Shown: positions 1-6,899 of the stretch, piece by piece | Layout: every line of letters starts with the position of its first letter | How positions within the stretch are numbered: position 1 is the stretch's first letter | Assembly: GCA_003477185.1 (NCBI GenBank) | Contig: DMTJ01000027.1 | Location: forward strand, 1 to 15,783 | DNA length: 15,783 nt | Direction of reading: 5' to 3' | From: Lentisphaeria bacterium | GTDB lineage: Bacteria; Verrucomicrobiota; Lentisphaeria; JABSQK01; UBA12247 | Program-made: the position numbers and the translations under genes | Notes under the pieces: model-generated | Seen by the model: only the letters and a program-made list of their open reading frames with translations | Database searches by the model: none | Told to the model about the DNA's origin: nothing

Positions 1-1305
1 GAGCCCTTTCGCCGCAGCCTTGCTGCGCACGATGCGGGTGGCGCGCTGCAGGTCCTGCCACGCCGTAGTGTGCTTGGCCAGACCGCCCCGCGGCCGCGGC
101 GTGCGGTATTTCATCGTCACAACCGTCATGCCTTTCTCGTTCAGATACCGTCTTGCTGGCGCCACTTCAAATCCGTCTGGGTTGTTGCCCCCATAGCCGC
201 CGCCCGAATAGATGATCTGGATCGCCTTCGTTTTGCGCTCCTTTGGCATGTGCCACTCAAGATAAGGCTGGCACTGGTTCGGCTGCACATCCGGCATCCT
301 GCCTTCCGGCCAGACCGGTTCTTTGCTGTGTGCACCGCGCGCATCGTCGTTCGGATACCGGGAGAGTAAGTCGACTTCCGCGCCGAGCCGCCCATCAAAA
401 TTCATCTGGCGGGTAAACTCAGAGATACGGTCAAGCCAGTTATCATAGGCAGTCCCGTCTTCGCCCTTGTCTGGGTTGCCCATAAAACCATGGCCGCGAT
501 CCGCAAAAAGATGGATCTCGGCCGGGATTTTCATCTGGCGGAGCTGGCGATAGATCTGCGTTGACCCATTCGGCGAATAGACATCAGTGCCGCCGTGGAA
601 GAGGGCCATCGGGCAGGTCTTCGCATCGAACTTGAAGACGTTCGAGAGCTTGACGTCGACCGCATCGCCATCGCGCGTATTGGGACCGGTGAGCCCGTCG
701 GTGAGCGCGTAAGCGGTATAGATCGGTACTGCCCAGTTGACATGGCACGGCAATTGATCGAGTTCGTCAACTGGCTCGTACGCCGGTGTGAGCGCGCTCG
801 ACGCAAGCAGAACCGTCAGGTGCGCTCCCGCGGAAAATCCGAACACGCCGATCTTCTCCGGCTCAAAGCCACGCTGCTTCGCATCATTGCGGACGAGTCG
901 GACGGCACGCTGCCCGTCCTCCCACGCGCTTTGGTAGATGGGCAAACCTTTAGGACGCGGTGTCCGGTAGGTCAAGCTCGCGCAAACGAACCCGAGCTCG
1001 GTGAACCTCTTCGCGACCCGGTCAATCCAGCGCCCATCGCAGCAGTTGTTGTAGCCACCGCCGGAAATGAGCAACATGCACCCGCCATTTTTCTCCGCTG
1101 GCGGCTCATACCAGTCAAGATGCGGCATTACGTGTTCCGCAGCCTTGAAGCCCGGCACTTTCACCTCTTGGGTGGTTGCCGCGATCTGCTGAGGCTGGAA
1201 ATCCGGAATTCTTCCTTCAGTCCACAACGCGACCCGTTCGCCGCCGCAGGCCAGCCCCGCAAGTAACAACCAATATCCAACACCAATTATTGCCCGATTT
1301 CTCAT
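1..1305 (-). CDS. Secreted esterase-like protein with tandem alpha/beta-hydrolase domains (3' end outside window)
   Basis: An open frame of 435 codons starts at ATG 1305 and runs off the left edge without a stop; an AAGGA-type ribosome site lies about 9 bases upstream. Residues 1-22 form a basic then hydrophobic signal peptide ending near Ala-Cys, so export is likely; a lipobox is not convincing. Domain 1 (about 28-300) shows an oxyanion-type SGGGY (81-85), the nucleophile elbow GFSAG (Ser158), a probable acid Asp241 in HGGTD and catalytic His272 in RGHGF. This is the pattern of acetyl-xylan-esterase/BD-FAE-like hydrolases common in PVC bacteria. From residue 332 the protein starts over: WPEGRMPDVQP, SGGGY (367-371) and KYRTPRPRGG repeat WTEGRIPDFQP, SGGGY and TYRTPRPKG of domain 1. 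The second nucleophile elbow lies beyond the window. A role in polysaccharide deacetylation is inferred from the family; the substrate is unknown. Confidence 0.88.
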   Translation of the reverse strand, partial: MRNRAIIGVGYWLLLAGLACGGERVALWTEGRIPDFQPQQIAATTQEVKVPGFKAAEHVMPHLDWYEPPAEKNGGCMLLISGGGYNNCCDGRWIDRVAKRFTELGFVCASLTYRTPRPKGLPIYQSAWEDGQRAVRLVRNDAKQRGFEPEKIGVFGFSAGAHLTVLLASSALTPAYEPVDELDQLPCHVNWAVPIYTAYALTDGLTGPNTRDGDAVDVKLSNVFKFDAKTCPMALFHGGTDVYSPNGSTQIYRQLRQMKIPAEIHLFADRGHGFMGNPDKGEDGTAYDNWLDRISEFTRQMNFDGRLGAEVDLLSRYPNDDARGAHSKEPVWPEGRMPDVQPNQCQPYLEWHMPKERKTKAIQIIYSGGGYGGNNPDGFEVAPARRYLNEKGMTVVTMKYRTPRPRGGLAKHTTAWQDLQRATRIVRSKAAAKGL

Positions 1306-1841
1306 CGCTCATTTCCTTTATTTCAGTTCAAGGCCTGTCTGCCCAGAGCCAGCAGGTTCATCGTGGCAAATTGCCTCGAACGCCAGCCCGGATGTCGTTA
1401 GGTATATCTCTGAGCGCAGACCGAGCCAATCGAGTAGAAGCGTGTAGCCCGAATGCCCCCGCGTAATCACCTGGCTGACTGCTGTCAATTGGGCCTACTT
1501 CTCGGTTTCGACGCTCAGGGCCGCCCGACTGGCGAGCTCCGTTGCTGCCGAAGCCCCCTTGGCAATTCTCGACACCCACGATCGCCTGTTTGCTGATGTA
1601 CTGCTTCCGCGCTTCCCCTGACTTTTCGCCCTATCAGCCTCGCTTTGCTCTTGCGATAGCACTCTGTGCCACAAGTTAGCGTCTATGGGGTATCGTCTGA
1701 GATGCACGATGTAGTTCACCGTATGGTCTAACTACCTAGATACTGCGACGCTTGCACATGGCCGTCGACAAACGGATAGCTGACAACCAATAAATGGACG
1801 ATCGGATTTGCCGCCAAGTCGTCTACATGGGCATCGTCTGG
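1306..1841. other. Stretch with no reliable gene
   Basis: Between the esterase start and the DUF1549 remnant I see no convincing gene, tRNA or repeat. Short frames exist on both strands, for example a GTG-started 74-codon minus frame at 1495-1719 rich in Ser, Ala and Arg. None has a good ribosome site or a recognisable domain. The stretch may be decayed sequence related to the adjacent pseudogene. The last 100 bases or so before the esterase probably carry its promoter, but I could not pick one. Confidence 0.5.
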
Positions 1842-2384
1842 TTCGCGAGCGCGCTAGAAGTTCACCGGCAGCACACGGAAATTGCTGCCACTGGCGGTAA
1901 GTTAGTCACGCACGAACTAGCCGTAGGTTTTGTTCTGTTTGACGCAGTCGTGGATCCAACGGGCCGCGTTGGGCCAGGCGTTGATGAGGAACTCGGCCTC
2001 GACCCGCAACAGGTCGCTCCAGCGCATGGCTCAGTAGTCGGCTCAGGACTCAGTGGCCAAGAAGCGGTCCACAACGGCTTTTCGTTTGTCGGCCTTGCGG
2101 CTGCGGAGAAAGCCGTTGGTCGCAGCTCCGGTGGGCAGTCTGCCGGTGAGGTCGAGCTAGCCCCAGCGCAGGAAGACGGCGTCACCGCAAAGATTGGGCC
2201 GCAGAATGCCCCGCTCCTCAAACTGCGCAGCTACCGCTTCGTCGAACGCGTTCGCGGCATTGACAGAGGCGGCACAACCCAAAAGAGTAAAGAGCCGGTC
2301 AGCTGCCAGGCCTGCAACCGCGCAAGCAGAATGATGCAGTAAAAACCAGTCTTGGACATGGGCTAGATGCCGTTGAGTTGGCAT
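1842..2384 (-). pseudogene. Decayed DUF1549-family gene fragment with six in-frame stops
   Basis: Read on the minus strand from ATG 2384 in one fixed frame, the sequence gives a hydrophobic leader-like segment and then a clear match to the start of DUF1549, a domain of large secreted planctomycete/verrucomicrobial proteins. Recognisable pieces are GDAVFLRWG, LDLTGRLPTG, DKRKAVVDRFLA, RWSDLLRVEAEF, WPNAA and LTASGSNFRVLPVNF. Stops interrupt it at 2159-2157 (TAG), 2045-2043 (TGA), 2033-2031 (TGA), 1919-1917 (TAG), 1904-1902 (TAA) and 1856-1854 (TAG). They fall where the family usually has Tyr, Tyr, Trp, Gln/Arg, Leu and Tyr. There is no frameshift, though a few codons seem missing after WPNA. 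Homology ends near 1842, well before the DUF1553 part of full-length members, so the gene is also truncated. Family assignment is from memory of the motifs. Confidence 0.8.
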
Positions 2385-2655
2385 TATCAATCCGCTATTT
2401 CCAGTAGGCCCGAACGGCAAGCCAGAAATGGAGCCCGTGCAGACGAAATAGCCGCCACTGCCCCCCTTTGGGCCTACGGGGTAAAGCGCGGGAGCCTATT
2501 GCGCGGCCGGACCGAGTTCACGAGGTATTCTTCGAGTGCCTCGTAAGAACGCTACTTCCGTGGCTGACTACCGACCAATGCACACTTCCGACGAATCCCT
2601 GGCAGGTGAGGCAGGGCCCATCACCGGCAATCGCCGGCGCGACTTTCCGCCCGGA
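2385..2655. other. Noncoding spacer with a GC-rich hairpin after the VTT gene
   Basis: No gene is supported here. Sixteen bases past the stop of the VTT gene, reading on the minus strand, positions 2639-2622 form a hairpin: a 7-pair stem (one G-T wobble) around CCGGC/GCCGG with a GATT loop. It lacks a T-run, so it could be a weak transcript end or an mRNA 3' stabiliser, but it is not a proven terminator. A second, weaker inverted repeat (ACGAGG/CCTCGT) sits near 2519-2546. Confidence 0.35.
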
Positions 2656-3279
2656 TCAGGCACGCATCCATTTGCGCCCGATCAGCCAAAACATCACGGC
2701 GATTGAAATTGTCCCGAACAATACCCAGAGGGCCTGATCTTGGTCCAGAGCAAGGTGCCCGGAATAGGTGAATATGACCGCAGGAATTACGCTTCCCACG
2801 ACCGTGGCCGTATATACGCGAAGCCTGGACATGGCCGCCGCTCCCGCGACGAGTAAGACGACTTCCGCCACCAACGGAACGGGACGCGTCACCACAATGA
2901 ACAGCATTCCCCAACGATTGAGCGCTCTAGTGATTTTTTTTCGCTCCTGAACTGTCACGACCTTCTCCAGCCTACGCCCCCCAAGCCGCCCAAGCTCCCA
3001 GGCAAAGACCGCACCAAGTAAGGCACCCAAGCAAACCAGAGAAGTGCCCACCAGCACTCCGAACTGATGGCCAGCGGCTAGCATGACCAGCCCCGATGGC
3101 ACGGGTAAAACCACGTCTAGCACGAGCAAGCCGACGATGGCGCAAGCCACTGGTACAGGCTCGGTCGGGAGCACAAAGTTTCCGGGTGTGAGAACGGGAA
3201 TCTGCAGCAACTCAGCAAGCGCGAACAAGCCGAGTAATAAGAGCAGCGAAACGAGGGCAAAGGCTGCGAACCAACGCAT
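2656..3279 (-). CDS. VTT/DedA-type (SNARE-associated) integral membrane protein
   Basis: The product is a 207-residue, very hydrophobic protein with about five or six membrane segments: near 4-26, 43-65, 75-98, 125-150, 155-175 and 183-202. The centre carries the VTT-domain hallmarks: PVPSGLVMLAAGHQFG, which looks like a re-entrant loop, a following glycine-rich helix ending ELGRLGGRR, and later RPVPLVAEVVLLVAGAAAMS. Proteins of this superfamily (DedA, TVP38, TMEM41B) are linked to lipid scrambling or undecaprenyl-phosphate/phospholipid recycling and membrane homeostasis. The exact substrate here cannot be told. ATG 3279 lies 3 bases after the stop of the zinc-ribbon gene, so the two are almost certainly translated from one mRNA with the kinase gene further upstream. 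The length is slightly below typical DedA proteins but looks complete. Confidence 0.85.
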   Translation of the reverse strand: MRWFAAFALVSLLLLLGLFALAELLQIPVLTPGNFVLPTEPVPVACAIVGLLVLDVVLPVPSGLVMLAAGHQFGVLVGTSLVCLGALLGAVFAWELGRLGGRRLEKVVTVQERKKITRALNRWGMLFIVVTRPVPLVAEVVLLVAGAAAMSRLRVYTATVVGSVIPAVIFTYSGHLALDQDQALWVLFGTISIAVMFWLIGRKWMRA

Positions 3280-3282
3280 GCC

Positions 3283-4101
3283 CTAGGCCCTGAGGCGACC
3301 TCGTAGCATCATAAATTCATAGAAGTTCGGTGGTGTCACGCTCAGCTGCGCCAATGGGCTCCTGATGGTCAGGCCCCCTTCGTGAATGACCTCCAACTGT
3401 TCGGCCGTAGCGTACAGCTCATCCCAACAATGCCCGGACCATGTGGCCATCGTCTGCGCAATCTTAGGATAAGGACCGCTCTCGGGTAGCTCGAGATGAG
3501 TAAGGCTCTGATGAAAGGCGAGCAGGCGAATCACGGCATCGGCCACTAGATGAACGAGCCCCATCACTTCTGCCAAGGTATCGGCGAACAGCGTCTCAGG
3601 CAGCCGGTCCACAGCAAGTGTATGCAGGGAGCTGACGATCACGGAGAACTCCTCGACCCTGGCATCAATCGCCTGAGTGTGCGCACGATCATCACCCACA
3701 CTCGGTGGACCGGATTTCTGGGCAACGCTGGTGTCATGCAGCAAATCCTTGAAGGGTGCGAGCCGGGTACGGATTAGCTTTCCGGCCAAGCCAAACTCCC
3801 AACAGTTCTTGGTGGTGGCCCCATCTGTGTAGACAAACACCGATTTATCTTCGTGCCTCAATCGCATCAATTCTTCGACCGAAAACAAACGCTCTATCTC
3901 GTCAGAGAAATCCCAGATTTTTGCTGCTTCGCTGCGACTCATGACGCGCAGCATTTCCATACAACGCGGGCACTCGATTTCTTCGCCAGCGAGATCTGCG
4001 AAGGCACGCAGCCGTTGCGAACAGTAGACGCAACGAAATTTGTAGCTGCCTTTTGTTAGGGGGTCGGTGTCTTGACCAGCTAGTTGCGTTAGATCATCCA
4101 C
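3283..4101 (-). CDS. Zinc-ribbon protein of unknown function, coupled to the kinase gene
   Basis: I do not recognise a family for this 272-residue protein. GTG 4101 was chosen because it overlaps the kinase stop (GTGGATGA) and has GAGGG about 8 bases upstream. An upstream ATG at 4203 would bury 34 extra codons inside the kinase gene. After a short N-terminal segment rich in Thr and Asp comes a zinc ribbon, Cys24-X2-Cys27 and Cys44-X2-Cys47, similar in layout to the ribbon on the kinase next door. The remaining 220 residues look soluble and largely helical, with no membrane segment or catalytic motif that I can name. The 8-base overlap with the kinase and the 3-base gap to the membrane protein imply translational coupling. 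A role as substrate, adaptor or regulator of the kinase is inference from context only. Confidence 0.8.
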   Translation of the reverse strand: MDDLTQLAGQDTDPLTKGSYKFRCVYCSQRLRAFADLAGEEIECPRCMEMLRVMSRSEAAKIWDFSDEIERLFSVEELMRLRHEDKSVFVYTDGATTKNCWEFGLAGKLIRTRLAPFKDLLHDTSVAQKSGPPSVGDDRAHTQAIDARVEEFSVIVSSLHTLAVDRLPETLFADTLAEVMGLVHLVADAVIRLLAFHQSLTHLELPESGPYPKIAQTMATWSGHCWDELYATAEQLEVIHEGGLTIRSPLAQLSVTPPNFYEFMMLRGRLRA

Positions 4102-5896
4102 CGTGCTTCCCTCGTAGCGCTTCTTCAGGTTTTTTGCCCTGCTGTTTCTTCCTGCGAATGGGGGCAGTCTTGACTGGCAACGCAGAGGGTTCCCTGTCCG
4201 CAACTTCAGGCGCGCGAGTCGCTTCTTCTGGCTCTACTTCAGCTTTGCCATCGTGTTCTACGGGCGCTGGTTTCGGGGGACTAGGCGCTTTTTGGGGAGC
4301 TTTCCGTGGTGCTCTGCGAGGCGTATGGTCACCCTTTCCGTCCGTGGCAGCACTCTCACTGCCTTTGCCCTTCTCTTCGCCTTCCTTCCCCTCACCTGGT
4401 TCTTCTTTGCTGGTGTTGACCTCTGCGCCTATCGCGTCACTTGCAGATTCGTCTGCAGAATTTTTAGCCCTAGTGCTTTCTTTGGCGGCGTTATTTTCTT
4501 CGACGTCCTTGCTTTCCGCCCCAGGCTCGGTGGTCGCTGCGTCTGAAGTCTCGGTTTTGGCCTCCTTTGCAGCACCTTCCTTCCTGCGGGTAAACTTATC
4601 TGTCTTGGTCACCACTTCTTCAGGCTCCTCAACAGGCTCTCGGGCCGCCTCGTCCTCCCCCTCGGAGCTGTTCGCTTCGATGACGATAGCGTCGATTGGC
4701 GGCGCTTTGTCTGTGTCCGCCGCCTCATTCGCCTGATCTTTGCTGCCTTGGTCCGCCAGAATCTCATGGTGCCTTTGTGCGGAGTCAGCCGCAGCCATCA
4801 CCTCACCTTCGTCGATCGCCCGCATTTCCTGCGATTGGAACTGGCTGCTCACAGTGCCCGTGGGAAGCAGGATGTCCGGGATGGCTGTGAGCAGGCTGGC
4901 AAAGCCAAACTGCTTGGTCAGTGCCCCCAAAATGCTCATGACATCTCGCTCGAGCTCGGTGAACGTGGAATAGCGCTTCTGTACCTGCCGAACGATCATC
5001 CTATCAAGAATGTGCTCCCATTGTGCATGGATCTCTGGGCGATGCTTCAAAATGTGGGTAACGCGGGATTCCTCGACATGCTTGGCCGCGATGTTCTCGT
5101 TCACGGTTCCCTGAATCAGGGTTTCCCCAGAAAGCGCGCAATAAAGCAACATGCCCATGCTGTAGATCTCGCTCGGAATGCTCTCGCCTTCCCCAGTCAG
5201 GCGTTCGGGCGGCATGTATAACGGCGAACCTTCAATCAGATCGCCCGGATCCTCCAACGCCTTGGGCCGCGCCATGCAGATTCCAAAGTCATAGAGGACG
5301 GCGCCCTTTGCAGTCAGGATCACGTTTTCCGGCTTGATGTCACGGAAAACGTAGCCGCTGCGGAAAATATGCACCTCGGCACTGATCAGGCGGAGTGCGA
5401 GAAGCGCGACCTCTACTTCACTTAACTGCTTGAGGCGATGAATTCTGGCATCCAGACGTTCCCCACTGATGTAGTCCATCACGACGAAGACTTTATCCCC
5501 GAACTCGCACAGCTCATGCGACGAAGCGATGCAAGGATGATTCCCAAGCGCCTGCATGACATGGTATTCACTGCGGAGCGCCTCTTCCATTTTGTCCTGA
5601 AACTCGGAGTGATAGGGAGCCAGCTTAAGAGCGAAGATCAAGTGCCCTTTGTCTTCGTGATAGGCTTGGTAGACAGCTCCCATGCCGCCTCCGCCGATCA
5701 GGCCGAATAACCAGTATTTTCCGATGTTACACGGAGTCAGATTTTCTGCGCCACACTGCGGACACTCGTGCTGCTGCAGTGGCTCGCCTCCGACCGGATA
5801 CTCGTTCCGACACTCGAGACACTGCGTCTTGCCTTCGCGCAGCAGTTGAAGTTGGGCGTTCTTGAGTCGCCCCTCTATCTTGAGCTTCATTGGCAT
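4094..5896 (-). CDS. Hanks-type serine/threonine protein kinase with N-terminal zinc ribbon and disordered C-terminal tail
   Basis: The 600-residue protein has three parts. Residues 23-50 form a zinc ribbon (Cys26-X2-Cys29, Cys45-X2-Cys48). Residues 61-323 are a protein kinase domain: glycine loop GGGGMGAVY (68-76), ATP-anchoring Lys91, helix-C Glu110 (probable), catalytic loop FRDIKPEN (184-191), DFG 203-205 and PPE 229-231. The catalytic Asp186, Lys188, Asn191 and Asp203 are all present, so activity is expected. The usual His of HRD is Phe184, and the conserved Asp of subdomain IX is Glu243 (EIYSMG). From about 385 to 600 the chain is low-complexity, rich in Glu, Ala, Lys, Ser and Thr, with a Pro/Arg/Lys block around 540-560 and a basic end. 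No membrane helix is evident, so it is probably cytoplasmic. ATG 5896 is followed two codons later by another ATG (5890); neither has a strong ribosome site. It is the first gene of a three-gene unit. Confidence 0.93.
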   Translation of the reverse strand: MPMKLKIEGRLKNAQLQLLREGKTQCLECRNEYPVGGEPLQQHECPQCGAENLTPCNIGKYWLFGLIGGGGMGAVYQAYHEDKGHLIFALKLAPYHSEFQDKMEEALRSEYHVMQALGNHPCIASSHELCEFGDKVFVVMDYISGERLDARIHRLKQLSEVEVALLALRLISAEVHIFRSGYVFRDIKPENVILTAKGAVLYDFGICMARPKALEDPGDLIEGSPLYMPPERLTGEGESIPSEIYSMGMLLYCALSGETLIQGTVNENIAAKHVEESRVTHILKHRPEIHAQWEHILDRMIVRQVQKRYSTFTELERDVMSILGALTKQFGFASLLTAIPDILLPTGTVSSQFQSQEMRAIDEGEVMAAADSAQRHHEILADQGSKDQANEAADTDKAPPIDAIVIEANSSEGEDEAAREPVEEPEEVVTKTDKFTRRKEGAAKEAKTETSDAATTEPGAESKDVEENNAAKESTRAKNSADESASDAIGAEVNTSKEEPGEGKEGEEKGKGSESAATDGKGDHTPRRAPRKAPQKAPSPPKPAPVEHDGKAEVEPEEATRAPEVADREPSALPVKTAPIRRKKQQGKKPEEALRGKHGG

Positions 5897-6036
5897 GTGG
5901 GTGGAATCCCGCTGGTGCGGTTACTTTCGAGCTAGAATTCGGAGCGGGTAAAACCGGTTGGGTATAGGACCGAACTGGGCGAACGCAACGCACGCGTTTG
6001 AGCTAATGCGTACTGCAGTGCGCGATTGGGCATCAC

Positions 6037-6420
6037 TCAGCGCGGCCCAAGGAGTTCGATCCGATACCCGTCCGGATCTTCAACAAATGCTAGGATCGTC
6101 GTGCCGGATTTCATCGGGCCCGCATCGCGTACGACGTTTCCGCCTTTGGCGCGGATATCATCGCACGCCTTGTACACGTCCGGCACTTCGATCGCGATAT
6201 GGCCAAAAGCGTCGCCCAGATCATAGTCCTCGACACCATGGTTATAGGTCAATTCAAGTACGGTCTTTTCACTCTCACTGCCATAGCCTAGAAACGCCAA
6301 GGTGAATTTCCCGTCCGGGTAGTCACGCTGGCGAAGAAGCTGCATGCCGAGAATTTCTGTGTAGAAAGCAATGGAACGCTCGAGATTGCCGACTCGAATC
6401 ATGGTGTGCAAAAAACGCAT
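6037..6420 (-). CDS. gloA: Glyoxalase I (lactoylglutathione lyase)
   Basis: The product is 127 residues, the usual size for the small nickel-type bacterial enzyme. It isomerises the hemithioacetal of methylglyoxal and glutathione to S-lactoylglutathione in the cytoplasm. All four metal ligands sit at the positions known from E. coli GloA: His5, Glu56, His74 and Glu122. The typical opening ([19 protein letters not shown]), the GHIAIEV strand and the closing [13 protein letters not shown] are present. ATG 6420 is preferred because longer in-frame starts add a non-homologous extension. The ribosome site is weak (GGCGGG about 13 bases upstream), and a TACACT just before the start might be a -10 element of a very short leader. 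The gene follows the short DUF3179-like gene by 41 bases on the same strand and precedes the kinase gene by 140 bases. Confidence 0.95.
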   Translation of the reverse strand: MRFLHTMIRVGNLERSIAFYTEILGMQLLRQRDYPDGKFTLAFLGYGSESEKTVLELTYNHGVEDYDLGDAFGHIAIEVPDVYKACDDIRAKGGNVVRDAGPMKSGTTILAFVEDPDGYRIELLGPR

Positions 6421-6461
6421 AGTGTACAATGTCCCGCCGTCGTGATGAACCGGGATGAAAA

Positions 6462-6797
6462 CTACCGTGGATCGGGACTTTTGCGACCGCCTGCAAACCG
6501 ATCGGTCCGCAACGCTTCCGGGTAAAAGGCATCCCACGCAAACCAGAAGATAGAGGTATGGTGAATCGGCGTCAGGGATTGGCCTTTTAGCGAGCCCTCG
6601 AGCGCCTGCCCCAGGATAGTCCACCGTGACCCAGTCGGCCGATCCAAGAATGCGCCACCATCCTCAGTAATCGGGAGCAGTTGCCCTGCGCCCTCTCGAC
6701 TAAAGACTGCGCCCTGCCCCACATCTCTGCCAAGGTAGACGAACTCCACATCGACAGCAGATGCTTCGCAAGGCTGAAAGAGCACATAGCATCCCAT
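6462..6797 (-). CDS. Short DUF3179-like protein, probably a C-terminal remnant
   Basis: ATG 6797 gives 111 residues and is preceded by GGGGGA at good ribosome-site spacing; the same frame extends upstream only to a stop at 6860-6858. The segment ending [19 protein letters not shown], then [20 protein letters not shown], matches what I recall as the C-terminal part of DUF3179 proteins, which normally run to about 300-400 residues. The expected N-terminal half, with its CPLC-type motif, is absent, and only 102 bases separate the start from the preceding gene. It is therefore either a truncated gene that kept or regained a ribosome site, or a genuine small variant. No signal peptide is evident. 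Function is unknown for the family. Confidence 0.55.
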   Translation of the reverse strand: MGCYVLFQPCEASAVDVEFVYLGRDVGQGAVFSREGAGQLLPITEDGGAFLDRPTGSRWTILGQALEGSLKGQSLTPIHHTSIFWFAWDAFYPEALRTDRFAGGRKSPDPR

Positions 6798-6899
6798 TGG
6801 AGTTCCCCCTAGCCGACCGCTTAAGGCCAATGCGCGAGGATCGTCAAACAGCGGGATTCAGACGTCAGCAGGCGAACCGAATGAGTTAGCCTGACCTTT

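Noticed and set aside
1495..1719. Minus-strand 74-codon frame as a small gene
   Set aside because: It has a GTG start without a ribosome site and a Ser/Ala/Arg-rich composition typical of GC-rich noncoding sequence, with no recognisable motif.
1794..2342. Plus-strand open frame of 182 codons
   Set aside because: It lies antisense to the DUF1549 remnant, whose minus-strand translation matches a known domain. The plus frame resembles nothing and has no good ribosome site.
1842..2384. Recoding or stop-codon reassignment explaining the six in-frame stops
   Set aside because: All three stop codons are used, and the neighbouring genes use TAG, TGA and TAA as ordinary ends with none inside their frames.
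4102..4203. Longer start (ATG 4203) for the zinc-ribbon gene
   Set aside because: It would overlap the kinase by more than 100 bases with arginine-rich, non-conserved-looking residues. GTG 4101 has a ribosome site and the typical stop/start overlap.
4053..4736. Plus-strand open frame of 227 codons rich in Ser and Ala
   Set aside because: It is the antisense of the kinase's low-complexity Glu/Ala/Ser tail, which explains both its length and its odd composition.
6421..6624. Longer start for gloA
   Set aside because: The extra residues overlap the DUF3179-like gene and are absent from GloA proteins. ATG 6420 puts all four metal ligands at the E. coli positions.
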